A DNA stretch of 64,000 bases from Anseranas semipalmata (Eukaryota; Chordata; Aves; Anseriformes; Anseranatidae): NCBI GenBank assembly GCA_013399115.1, contig VXAA01006455.1, positions 229,816-293,815 on the forward strand, given 5' to 3'. The notes below the pieces were generated by a model. That model was not told the origin of the DNA. It ran no database searches and was given only the letters and a program-made list of their open reading frames with translations. Below are positions 37,991 to 50,400 of the stretch, piece by piece. The position numbers were made by a program, and so were the translations under genes. Every line of letters begins with the position of its first letter. The first letter of the stretch is position 1.

Positions 37991-39989
37991 GGGCACTTTA
38001 GGGTTGACAAGTTCATCCAAAATGTGGCATAGCAGCCTTTCTATTTCAGCTCCATGTCTCCATATATGAGTAATTTTAATGTCTCTGATCCAAAGGCTTC
38101 ATTGCTTCCTCAAAGTAAAAGTGAAATATTTACTTTACATGTGTAAAGCTTGCAACAGTAGTGCCCCAAATGATGTTTTCCAAAGCACATTGTTGTACAG
38201 TGCTCATTTTCATTAGCTGTTCAAGTACCACATTGGTGGGGACAAACGCTAGAAAGAAAGATACGCTGTCAGATCCCTCTGATTACCTGAGGTTTTTCAC
38301 CACCAAATCTAGGCAATGGAGGAAAAGATGCCATTGAGCCAGACCTGTGGGTCTCGGCTGCTTGCAGCAACAGTAGATGTTCACGCATGCTAGGAGTGTA
38401 GAAATGTCCCAGTCTTTTCCTTCTCTGTCCCTGACTGACTATGTTAGCTTACAGCAGTGTTAAAGATGCCTGACACACCTTTTGCAGCTCTTCGGGCATG
38501 GATCATCACAAGTTATGGCATTAAGTAAGTTTCGGGATAAATCAACCATTTAATTCCTTCAAAGAGCCTGCAAAACCTACTAATTTCTGCTGAATTGTAT
38601 TGATATCAAAATCTAAGGAAAGAATGGAGCTTACTAACTGCATAGCAACTGAGCAGTGAGATAGCCAAGCAATGGGGTGAAGTTAAAAGAAAACTGAGCT
38701 ATGTTTTAGAGAGAGCTTGCTCAGTAAGTTGGGATACTCCTAACACTGCAAAGCGATCTGCTGGGGAGTTTCTAAGCATCACAGATTGTGAAGGACTGAT
38801 TTTTAGAAACTGCCAGAAAGGAACGTGAGACAGAAAGCCACAGAATCCCTTTAAAATGTGCTAAACAAATCAAGCAAGGACAAAAATCAGGTGGCAGAAA
38901 TTGCATTTATTTTCATGAAGAGGCGAAAATGAAATTTTGCTTTAAGCAAAATGATGCTTTGCCATCACTTAGCACCATTATTGCTGCACTAACATTCCCT
39001 GAACAAACTCTCTTTGTGAATGTGCTTCTGTTAATTTGACAGCCTCCGGTAACATTCAGATCTCTCTTGGGATGCTGATATGTCCTGGGCTGAAATGAAT
39101 AGTGTGTGTAAGCATGGTCTGTAGCTCGTTTTTAAACAATTTTCTTCTTCAGAGATCAAAAAAAATCTATGCACGGTTTGAGATCTCCACCACGCTGGTG
39201 ATGGGAAATGGAATAAACACAGATCAAAATGGTTCATCATCTGTGCAGCGCGCTGTGGCACGATGTCTGGTCCTGGGAGGGCTGTGTGAACTCGACTGTA
39301 GTGCCCCGTGAGAGGGACTGCGCCCTGTAGAGCTAGGTGTGTGTAGAGCTGTGGCACAGATCCGTCTGCCCACGGATACTGGTGAAGCCCCACATTCCTG
39401 GGGGATGCGTGCGTGTGTCTAACAGCTGATTTGAAAAGATCAGTCCTTTGAAAATACCAGGGCTAAAGAACTGGCCAAGTCATTGTGCTCTTAGGTAAGG
39501 CACTGCACAGATTTTGTTTTCTGCCTGATAGTCATGGTCTTGCTCTTTCGTTACATTTCCACTCTCTAATGGCAATGAAGCTAGGATGCATACGGAAATG
39601 CTGCCGTTCATTCTGTATTCTTTGCAGTGTACTTTCCATCTACACATCGTGGAGCAGAAAATGAGAGACTTGCAGTACCCCAATTCTCACAGGGGATCAT
39701 TAGGATTCCCCACTGCTGTCTAATCATGTGCTGTCCTATTGATGTGTAGTCAATTGATAGCGTAATTGTGTTTTGTGCACTAGATCTCGCTTGAATACCA
39801 CAATGTTTTGTTTTTACTTATGAAACCACGGTATGGTTTTAGGCTTTAAAATGAACAGCAGATCTTTCTGTGCTTGACGAAGCATGAGCACAAATTAGGG
39901 AGGGATGAAGTAAGGGAAAAAGGAACACTTAAAATACATATGTTTGCAGATGGGTTTTCGTATGGAAGGAGTCTATCAGATGCATGCCA
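37991..39989. other. Unique non-coding DNA rising in GC towards the right
   Basis: No gene is recognised. GC and CpG content rise after about 39230. The minus-strand open frame 39031-39393 (120 codons) starts at GTG, matches no family I know and overlaps a plus-strand frame, so I do not call it a gene. Confidence 0.55.
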
Positions 39990-40720
39990 AATCAGGTGCA
40001 TTTTTAATTGTCGTGAGGCTGGCAGGAGTCAGTGGATGAGACCGCCGGTCCATGAGGGTGCTGCCGGGCGGCCGGAGCGTGTCTGCCCTCGCGCCCTGGG
40101 TGCACGAGAGCTGAAGGCTCTGCTGTGAGCCCGGCAGCTGCCGGCCTGAGCACGGCCAGGGAGGGCTGGTGAGCGCCATGGAAGGAGGACGTTGTCCTGA
40201 GCTTGTGCTCCCCTGTGTAGACTTCATGCTGGTGTACCGTGAGCCCCACAATGCTTCATCGGCATGAGGTAAAACTTACTGATAGAGTCAAAGGTTTTCC
40301 CCACAAAGCTACAGGCAGGCTGGATCGAGGGAAGGCTCGCTTATTCACGCAGGTAGCAAATTCGCTGACCCTGTCAACTCCACTTCCTACGGTCTGGCTC
40401 GGCAGCCCCCAAACTGCCAAATTTTCTTGTCGGAGTTCAGCTCGTGGCCAGGCTGACCATGGGTGTTTCCTCGCAGTGGTTTTTGAGGTTGTGTTTGAGA
40501 TGAAGGCATGAAGTAGGGCAGACTGCCAGCCATCGCTGACGAGGTTGTTATGTGAGATGTGAGCTAGGGATGGGGGGAAAGCGAGCAGATAATGTGCTTG
40601 CTTTCGTGTCTCCTGACGATGTGGCAGTCCCTGCGTTTGTGCGCACGTAACACCTGTAAGTCAGAGTGTTGAGGACTGCTAACGGGAAGCGCGCGAAGCC
40701 TGCAGACTTGATCTGGCTTC
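39990..40720. promoter_or_regulatory. CpG-rich cluster (CpG-island-like)
   Basis: By eye I count roughly 40 CpG dinucleotides in about 720 bp, with about 14 in the core at 40041-40200, which is also strongly GC-rich. The flanks have only one or two per 60-base line. The core contains GCCGGGCGGCCGG and the palindrome-like CCCGGCAGCTGCCGG near 40131. CpG clusters in vertebrates usually mark unmethylated promoters or enhancers, so this is the best candidate for a transcription start in the window, perhaps of a non-coding RNA. Open frames on both strands (84-91 codons) have no recognisable product. Confidence 0.45.
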
Positions 40721-42694
40721 TGTCGTATACAGAGGTGCCACAGTATGAAATTGTGAAATTTGCTTTTAGCGAGTTTTGCTTCCTCTTACTTTAATGTACT
40801 TTGTATGCTAATGTGTTCTATTATAAAACTCCATTTTCGGTGACCATATGTTTTCCTTTGATGTGTGGTGCCGTTCTCAGCCAAAGCAGGCACTCTTTTT
40901 TTTTCAATTGTTTCAGCAAAATCAGGGAAAAGGAGTGTATGGTGACAGATTTTGGATTCAAAGCTGCATCAGAAAATGAGGAGAAATAAGGCTTAAATAA
41001 GAGCTGTAAAATATACAAACTGCTGTGTTTTATAATAACTTTTATTTCCTTTACCCCTATTTCTTTTTTTAAAAAAGATTGGGAAATTCGTAATAGACGA
41101 TCAATGTGAGCACAATCTGATTTCTACTGCCCAGGCAAAATCATCATGACACCAAAATGTTCAATTCCTTCAGTCTACTGACTCTACTGATCAAAAAAAT
41201 ATATTACTGTAGATTCAAGGAACTACAAGGGTCTTGTAAGATTAAGAGGTTGGATTTTTATTTTATTTTTATTTTATTTTGTAAATTTAATGACCGAATA
41301 AACAGGTCCCAAGAAGAAACTGATTGAAACTGAAACCAGATCCTCAGTTTGACTATTAATGTTTACTTCATGATTCCTCAGTGAAGTTATTTTTACTGCT
41401 GCGAGGTGAAATATTACTGTAACATCGCTGACTGTTAAACATAGAGGTAAAAGCAGAGTATTCATGCTTTATGAAAAGGTGGAGGAGCAATGCAAGAGAT
41501 TTGTGAAAGTTATTCCAAATTTTTATTCCTTCACAGAGCTGCTGAGGGGATATAGCATTACTATCTCACTTTTTAGTAGAAAATACAGGCATATATGCCA
41601 AATAGAAGTGGTTCCACATTGTTCGTTGTGACGTTTTGAAGACACCCCCTAAGCCTCTGTTCCATTCACCACCCTCTAATTGCCTGCAGATAGTTTTGCT
41701 AACACTTGGTGAGTCAAGTCATCATCTGATTTCTGAATGAAAAGGTAAGTAAATGTTTGTTTGATGTGAATGGGTCTCTTCCCACCAAGAGAACTTTGAG
41801 GTTTGCAAATTTGTCCCAAGTGTACTTGTTGTGTCTTCAGAATATGGCTTTATATGTTTATGTAAGGATGAGGAATGCAGTCTATTACTACCTCTTGACA
41901 GATAGTGAGACCAACCTGTTAACAGGGATGGCTGTGTATTTGAGGTAGCCAGCATGCTAATTACCACTTTCTCAATTTGGGAATTCCTGCTTGTTCATCA
42001 AATACGAAATACCAAAGTCTGGCATTTAACATTTTCATATTATCATCACCACTGTTACTGATGAGTTTTTTTTGAAGTCATATTTTACATGACTAGCTGC
42101 AAACAAGAGTTGGTTTTCGGTGTGAGAACAGCTGGTAACAGCAGATTGGGAACGCAGGAAAGCAGAGATGAATTGCCCAGGACTATCAGTTACACACCAG
42201 AGGGACACAGGAATTAAAATGTCACTGTTCTGGAGAGGGGGGTGACCAATGTGATTATGAAGCCTGCCTCCACCTCACTTCAGGTGACAAAATATTTCTG
42301 ACATCAGTGTTTAAAAAAAGACACTTCTATTATGCTACCTGTGAATTGGTTGGAAACTTCCTTCTGTGGAGAACCTTTTGACATGTCATCAGCTGAAATT
42401 CTCATCAGACTCATAGGAGAATTGCTGTATTGTTGATACAAACTCACCAAGACTCAGCGTTTTATAGCATAGAGAAGAAAATGGAAATCTCAATGGTAGA
42501 CTTACACTGCAGGAAAGTCAGTAAAGGATGCCAAGCCCACCTTGTACACCCCAGTGCAGAAGCTTGAGTTTGCATCCAAAAAGTGGCCACCTGCTGATTA
42601 GAAAAAATATAAATGAAAGTGTAATGTGTTGGGCTTGGCATAATGTTATGTCAGAATTCCCAAATCTGTAATTTTGCATCTTGCCACGCTGGAA

Positions 42695-42782
42695 AATAAA
42701 ACAAAATGAAAAACAAAACAAAAAACAACAACAACAACAACAACAACAACAAAACAAACAAACAACCAAAAAAAAAAAAAAA
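42695..42782. repeat. A-rich tract containing (AAC)9
   Basis: An A/C-rich stretch of almost 90 bases contains nine AAC units (42724-42750), then AAAC units and a run of fifteen A. An A-rich end like this can be the tail of a retroposed sequence, but I find no retroposon body upstream and no obvious target-site repeat, so I call it a simple repeat only. Confidence 0.85.
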
Positions 42783-44744
42783 CAGAAAATCTCCAGTCTT
42801 TTCAAACTAACTGTTGCTTAGGCTAAATCAATTACCCATTACATATGTTGAATTTAGCATTTCAAAAATCATTACAAACCAGCTATGTTTTTATTTCCCT
42901 GCTAAATCTTAGAGTCAAGATTTGTTCCTTCTGTAAGATGTAGTAAAATTATAAATGTATAAAGTTGTGCCAGGATATGGGTCCTGTTGGATAGGTATAT
43001 TCACTAGGAGCACACAGATCAGCTCGGAATCACCAACCTATACCATGCGTATCATTGAAAATTCGTCGTCGATGATTGCTGTTTAAGTGATACTATTGAC
43101 TTGAGTGTATCCATTGAAAACCTTATACCTCGCATCTGCTTACCTAAATGAGATCATGGACATGATGTAAAAGATTCTTATGGATTTCACCAACTGATGG
43201 AGCCATTTGGCTGCTAAAGGAAAAAAAAACTCTTAGCAGTTAATTATATACAAATAGCTATAATATTAAAATTGAGGGTGGTGTCTTGGTGCATGTTCCC
43301 TTCATATGCTGTAATATCAACATTAATTATAAAGCAAAGCAGGGTATCTGCTGGCCAAAATAAACTATCTGTGTGATTATCTGTTTTAATGAAACTTAGT
43401 AGAGTAAGTACGTTTTTCAAATTATTGAACAGCTAATATAGTTGAAAGACTGGTTCAAAGAAATGGGTGATTTTTTTCAGTGGACAGAAGGCCGGAGAAG
43501 CTTCCAGACATCTCCAGTTACCTTCTTGGTGAGGACAGTGCTTTTGGTTCCTATGCTGAGGGAGACAAAACCATGTCTAGACTTGTATCAAGGAAACCCT
43601 GAGTACGCATGCCAGTAGGTTGGATTGGATTGAATATCCCACGAAAGTACTGGTCAAAGGACAAAACCACAAACATGTGTAAAGACTTGGTTGTATTGGT
43701 ATCCTGGTAAGCAGAGTCCAAAAAAGAAGATGACCTTTGTTTGGCATAAGGCCAGTTTGTCTGTTAAGTCCTGAAATACTTGTACCAGTAAAATTTCTCC
43801 AGATGTCAATAGGGATTTCTACATGAGCAAGGACTGCAAGATATGGTCTTACTAATGTCTATACCTTTTGAGGTATACCTCTGCTTCGCTCTGGGGGATT
43901 TGTACTGATGATGACTCTCCATAAGCCAGCTGAACTCTGTACCCTTTAGAATTTATGATGGTTGTAAAGTTTCTTGACTGAAATGCAGTCTTTCCTGTGA
44001 ATTATTAATGAAAGCCTTCCTAAGTCTCGTCTTACATTACATTTCCTAAATTCGTGGCAAAAATATTATACTTTTTAGGCATCCATTTGAAAGGTCAGTA
44101 TGGAGTTCTGCCTCAGTTCATATATAAGAAAAGTAATTGCAAGAAAGCCTTGTTTTCTATTGGCTTTTCCATATATCTACTTCTTATTTTTACTTCATTT
44201 ACATTACATACGATTTCAGTGTAAAGCCAAAGTGGACAATTACATCAGCTAGTCTCACTTGTACATAACAAGCCCTTAATTTATCAATTAGCTACTCCTC
44301 TGTTGTGCTTAGTTTATATTTGACCAAAGGATTGCTTTGAGTCAAACATCTAAACTCAGTATGAATGTGTTTGGAGATGAAAAACCTGCCTGTTAATTTG
44401 TTCCCAGCTCCTCATCTTTACTGTTAAAAATGTACATCATTTAGAAATCTGAATGGACCAGATTTGAGCATGCGGCTGCCAGTTCTTGCTGTCTAGCAAG
44501 AGTTTTAAGGCATACAAGAACATTGGCTATAGAGGGGGAAAAATGGAAATATGATTTGAATGCTAATTTTGCTTGAGAATATTTAAGACATCTCACTGTA
44601 GGCCTCATTCGCTTTTTACCTTGTTGCATTTCAGTGACCATATGACCTGAGCAGAGAGAATGAAATCATAATTTCCCCTCCGCTGGGGGCAAATATCTCA
44701 GTGTTTTGTTCTGTGTTTTTCTTGCTATTGTTGTTTTGTTTTGT

Positions 44745-44762
44745 ATTATTATTATTATTATT
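44745..44762. repeat. (ATT)6 microsatellite
   Basis: Six perfect ATT units follow a short TTTTG-like stretch. This is a simple repeat. Confidence 0.85.
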
Positions 44763-46849
44763 GGAGTCTCTTAACAGGAATTAAGACTCATTGCTTTAAA
44801 GACACATGCATCTAATAACAAGGATTTCATGTGTTCTGATTTCAGTACCCATATGTAGTCTCCTACAGATCAGAAACAGTGCACAGCTGCAGATATTTGT
44901 GCACATGTAGTGCCTTACAGGATCATTGCCTAGCTGCATACATTTTACATGCTTTCCTTCTGATATGGATCTAAAGCTGCCAACAGCAGCGTGGGAGCGG
45001 CAAAAATGAAAAAGAAGGGAGGAATGTTTTCAATAAAACTCTGCCTCCCTTGCACAGGCTAAGTGACAGTAAGCATTCCAACTCTGAGGGCTGTTAGTTG
45101 GCATTGTATGCAAAAGTATTTCAAAGTAGGGAGAAAAAGACAAATACCAAGAGGGGGAGGAAAGGACTGCAGCACCACTGGACTTTGTTCAGATTTGCAG
45201 CCAAAACTGTGAAGAGGGAGGTGATGACAACTGCAGAGTTATATGTGCGTAAGAGCAAAGTTTCCCACACGTGTTCTCATCTGTATCACAGCTTGGGGTG
45301 CTTGGTAACAGAGGCTTGGGCTCCAGCCATTAGGGAGGCAAGGCCAACCATAGGGTTCAGATCTGGATCCAAACTTCTTCATGTTTGGGAATAGTTATCC
45401 CTCTGGTCTGTGATTCTACTCATCTTAACTATGCACAAAAATAAGTAAAAAACTGGAAAAATAAGTATTTACACATTGCAGCTGTAATACCGCAAGCCCC
45501 TTAGCAGTTTTGATTAACCAGGGAATTACACAAGTTTGTTGTGTTTTGTTTTTTTAATTTTATTTGAACGTGAGGGAATGGCTTTGCTTGCTGGAGTTGG
45601 TGTGGCAGCTGCCTATAGCTTTCTCCCTTTTCCCTTGCACTTCTGTTATGGCAGGAGCTGCTTGGTTCTTGGAGGTGCTAGAGAGGCCCTGTTTCGTGGC
45701 ACTCTTGCTAGGGCTTCAATACCTGAAATCCTAGAAGACAATCCCCCTGCACACTGGAGTTCTGCATGATTTTGCCATCTCTCTCATACTGTGACATCCC
45801 CAGAGGACAGTGGATGAGAGAGGGGCTGAATTCAGTTTCAAGCCTTTCAGTACTTTAACCCAACACAGTCCACCCATCCCAGCTGTGCTTCATATCTCAC
45901 CCGTGTAAAAGGGCATTTCAAATCCAGACTGTGATCTTGTTTAAGTAAATGGCATTCATTAAAGGCTGAGAGAAGTCCAATATAGGAACAGCTGGAGATA
46001 CAAATGTCTTGAAACCTGGATTGTATTTTTGAGGCCATTGAGGCAGAAAAGATGTATAATGGTAGATCCACATATCGGCAGTTTGATAAGAAAAAGTCCT
46101 TTGGAAGTCCTTTTGTCTATTTGTCTTATTTGCGAAGATGAGGAAACCTATTAGGGAAGCATCTCAAGTCCCCAGGTTTACCAGGTGGGCATAATCATTT
46201 GGTGTTTTCAATTCTTTTTCTTTTTTTTTTTCTCTGGATAGTTGTTTAAAATCATAAACAAAAGAACTGAAGAAGATAAAGGATGGAATTAACGAGACTG
46301 GAATTGTCTGTCGCTTTTTGTTTCATTCCATTTGAACTACTGATAAAGCTACCAATGATTTATTTAAACAATCTTGTAGTTGTTTATCAGACTCTGAAAT
46401 CAGCATTTAATACTAAAGCTACAGTGATTCATGAAATGTTATATAGAACAGATTTTAAAGATATAATTTGCTTTGTTGTTGTTTTTGTAATAAAAGAAGC
46501 TAGTCACCCTTCTTTGTAAAAATCAGATAGATTTATGCAAATGGCAAATGTTCTCAGTCTTAAAAATAAGACTGACCCATGTTCCCTCATGTCCTGGTGG
46601 TTAGGTCACATTGAACAGACGGTCAAGCAAACACACTGCAGAAATCTGACAGTAGATAGCTGCTTGGGAGGAGTGGTTCATGGGTTAAATTTTTTTTTTT
46701 AGAGAGCATCATCTTTTTAATGTAAAACATTTTTTTTTCTTCTGGTCTTTCGAAAATAACACATCTAAGTAATCCTCATGCTCCTCCTAATCACTCTAAC
46801 TGCTGACTTTGGATTAACACGGCTCATTCCAGTACAGACTGTTCACCTT

Positions 46850-47400
46850 AAGATGCAGTTGGAATCAAAATGATCCTATCTTATGATTACTACTCTATAT
46901 GATATAATTTAATTAAAGAGTAATCCCTTTTGAAATTGGTCATTAGCATTAGCTAGCGATTTGCTTTGTTTGCTTCAAAAGGTTATTGCTATAGCATGGT
47001 AAGCAATAATTAATTTCATGAGGATTTATTGCTATTAAAAATATAATCAATTTCTAATAGCAATACTTAATTTTTTTAAAAGGCTGTAGGTTGGTTGACT
47101 GCACTCAGATTGCTTTACAATGGATATTTTTCTGGCAGATGAATAATTCTCTGCTAGTCGATTCAGTTTTGAGCTCTCAGATTTAGCATTTCAATTATGC
47201 ATTCTTCATTTGTTTTATTAATTGTTTGGTTATATTTGACTATGCTGAACTATACATGCATGCATAATATATGACATATTATTCATGAAATTTTCCAATG
47301 TGACAGGCTCTGGTTAGTCATGAGTGATACAGTATCTGTCACATAATAAATAGAGTAAAGCTACTTTATATAAGCTTGTTCTAAGTTCTTAAACATAATT
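46850..47400. promoter_or_regulatory. Candidate conserved non-coding (enhancer-like) element
   Basis: About 550 bp of very AT-rich but non-repetitive sequence carry dense TAATTA, ATTA and CATGCAT-type motifs, no CpG-rich stretch and no transposon text. An ATTGCT/AGCAAT motif occurs four times in alternating orientation between 46983 and 47065, including an 11-bp perfect inverted repeat (47027-47037 and 47055-47065). The pattern resembles developmental enhancers. Conservation is inferred, not observed. Confidence 0.4.
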
Positions 47401-50400
47401 ATCTGAACTGTTGAAAGGAAATAAGTGTTTAAATTACTCCGATGCACAATGTAGTAATTTGAGGAAAGAAATTCTCATGCGACAGGTAGAACTCTCTTAA
47501 ATACGTTTATGACAGGAACAAATGAGATAAACGGAGATATTTTTTATTTAATACCAAGACTGAAGATGGCTGAGACCGTCATGCCAACCCTTGATCTTAC
47601 TAATTAGCATTTCATTCTTTCTGGGCCAAATTATCTACTTCTGTAAATATATGCAGCTTTATTAACTTCAGTAAAATTAGATTGAATTACATAGGCATAG
47701 AATTTAGTTTGTGCAGTATGGAGCTAAATTTCTTGCAGGTGGATAACATCTAGCTTTGTTCATATCTGTTCCTGTGTGCGGTTTCTGTAGTTAGAAGCCA
47801 TCAGCTCTATGCCCTGTTAGATTGAGCCTGTTTACACTTGCAGTATCATTAGAAAAAAAAAAAAAAAATCACATTCACATTCTTTTCATCTCACTTTCAG
47901 CTTTGCTTAAAAGCAAAGGAGGTTTCAGGATCTGGCTACAGGGCAGTCAACAAAAAGCATTGCTTCACCATGGAGAGGGGCATCAGTTAACTTCAGGCAG
48001 TTGTCACCCAGGCTAGGTACAGCCTGGCTGTGAGTGCACAGTCGGTGCTAATTTTTCTTGCTTCATGGGCAAGATTTGGGGTACTTGCTGACTCATTTGT
48101 TTCTCTAGTATGCATATGCTCTGGAGAGTTACTCTAGCTTCATCAAAAGAAGGCAAACGAAATAGAACAGTTCTTTCCTGTGTTTCTAAAAAGAGAACTA
48201 GAAAATTATATCTGTTTCCTTGTAAGTCTTAAAATTCTATCAAGAGATGAAAGCACTACTAAAAATTGACCATTTGTGGGGTAGCTTCTACAGCAGAGGA
48301 AGATTCAAACAGGTATGCTTTATGTGATTTTAGTTTTGAATTGCAGTGTTTAAAGACAAGCTGATAACCTTGAAAATGAAATGTAGCCCTGCAATAAACT
48401 GTTATGGCTAAACTCCATGTGCGTTCATAAATATTGGAAGTTAATTTTGAAAACTTCAGACATAATAATATATCTTCAAATGCTTCTACCTTATGCTATG
48501 ACTTCTGATACATTATTTTCTAGAAGTAAAAACTGGTTTCATTTATTACAAATGCAATCTACTGATTGTGTAGCTCATTTCCTAGTGTGTAAAACTACAG
48601 TTTAGTTGCCATGTCTAGTTTTGCCTTCCTGGTGCAATACGGGAAGAAATCTGACTTCCCCCAAAATTTCTTACAAGCAAAGGGAAATTTAGGATACTCT
48701 AATAGAATGAATTCAGCGGCTTTTAATAATCTTCCGCATTACACACTCTTCTTCAGAATTACACAGAATAACAGTATTTTTTCTGGCAGAAGTAGGTTAA
48801 GCTTGCAGAGCAGTGAACCACAATTTAGTAAGAAAAATTATGCACAAAAATTCATTGCAAACATAAATAGGAATATCTCCATTGACTCTACTGGCACTGT
48901 GCATTTCAGGAGACACAGCAGTCAACAGTCCAAGGAATCAGTACCGTGCACAGCACCAATGATGTGTACGTTCAGTTAATCTCACTCTGTTAGATAAATG
49001 ATTTAGCTAGCATGTGTGCTCTGTTTTTTGCACTATGGGATACTACTGTATCAGTTCCATTGACACATATGTACCGACCAGTTCATCCAGTATCTTGATT
49101 TTTCTGACACAGGTATGTATGTGGTTGTGGAGGATTTTATTTTAAAGAGCACATTGTTACATTAGTCATGAAGTCACACAACTTTATGACATCTATTATT
49201 TTACAGAGAAGTATATATGAATGAAATGCGCTGTTAGTATTGAATAAGTAAATTTCACTATGGCAATTTTTATGTAGGAAGAATATGAGAGGATATCTGT
49301 CTATCTACAACATCTTGAATAATAATCCTGAAACCTGCCAAATTCCTAGCAGAAATGTGGTTCCTGGAGCTGCTCTCTTATACTGAATGCTAAATATAGT
49401 CTTCTGAGATGGAAGGATAAAATCAGCATTCAAAGAATATTAGTATTAGGGCTGTTAAAAGATTTACCTTCCATTCACTACCAGCATTTTTGCTCTCACA
49501 TTTTTCATGTTTACCTACAGACTCACCAAAGGGCTTCATTGTGCACCCTCTTCCTTCACGCAAATGTGCTGGCTAACAGAAAACCAACAAGAACATTGCT
49601 GCATTGATTTTCTCTCATGCCCGCAAGCCATGAAATTTCCATGATGAATATAAATCAATATTTGTGGTAGAGCAGAAGGTGATCTGCATAATTGCTGATG
49701 AAAGAGCGAACACTGAAACTTTCATTCAACAATCTTTGTTATTTGTAAATACTTATCTTCAGAGAATTCCCAGTGCACCAGGCTTCGTACTTGGACCCCC
49801 AGGCTTTTAGTGTGATATTGGCAGAATTTCCTCAGCTCTGACCCCTTGAAAAGATTTTAGAAAAAGTAAATTAAAAAGCAACTAGAACCTGCCTGAGATA
49901 CCCAGCTTTCTTACTGCTTGTTGGAAGGGAAATGCAACGAAGGCCATTAAATCATTCCTTGAAGATTGACAGAGTTGTGTACATACTGATGACGCTGAGC
50001 TTTTTGCAGGCTAGAAAATTGCAGTCCTAACTCTCTTCCAGCTTATCTGGTCTCCTCTCTGATAATGGGAGGCCCCATTCACTGTTATTTCCTTTTGGCC
50101 TCCCTCATGTAGGTTTCTTTTCAGTCTCCTTTTTGCCAATCCTCTACAAACAGATCGAAAAATCTGTGAAACTTTGAAATTGTAACTAATACAATTGTAA
50201 GTAATCTGTTGAAGGTGTGTGTTCATATGTTGCATGTATACAAGTAAACACAGTGTGAGAGTGTTACACAAGTGATGGGGAATGAATGTGAGGTGAACTC
50301 ATTGTTATAGATACTGTAGATGTGATTTGTAGTTCAAGCTTCAGCTAAGAGTCCACTAGAAGTTTCTTTCTTCCTGTGCGCTTTTTTCAAGAAAAAAAAG

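Larger units (their letters stand above)
40721..46849. other. Unique AT-rich non-coding DNA with simple repeats
   Basis: No gene or confident transposon is seen. Open frames stay below about 100 codons with no domain. TTTTA repeats lie at about 41253-41280, an A/C-rich (AAC)9 tract at 42695-42782, and an (ATT)6 run at 44745-44762. Remaining sequence is unremarkable. Confidence 0.6.

Noticed and set aside
39031..39393. 120-codon minus-strand open frame
   Set aside because: It begins at GTG, is overlapped by a plus-strand frame, and lies in sequence of rising GC where stops are fewer.
42695..42782. A-rich tract as a retroposon or processed-pseudogene poly-A tail
   Set aside because: No recognisable gene or SINE body upstream and no convincing flanking target-site repeat.
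48611..48979. 122-codon ATG-initiated open frame
   Set aside because: No recognisable motif or gene structure. A frame of this length is expected by chance in 64 kb read in six frames.
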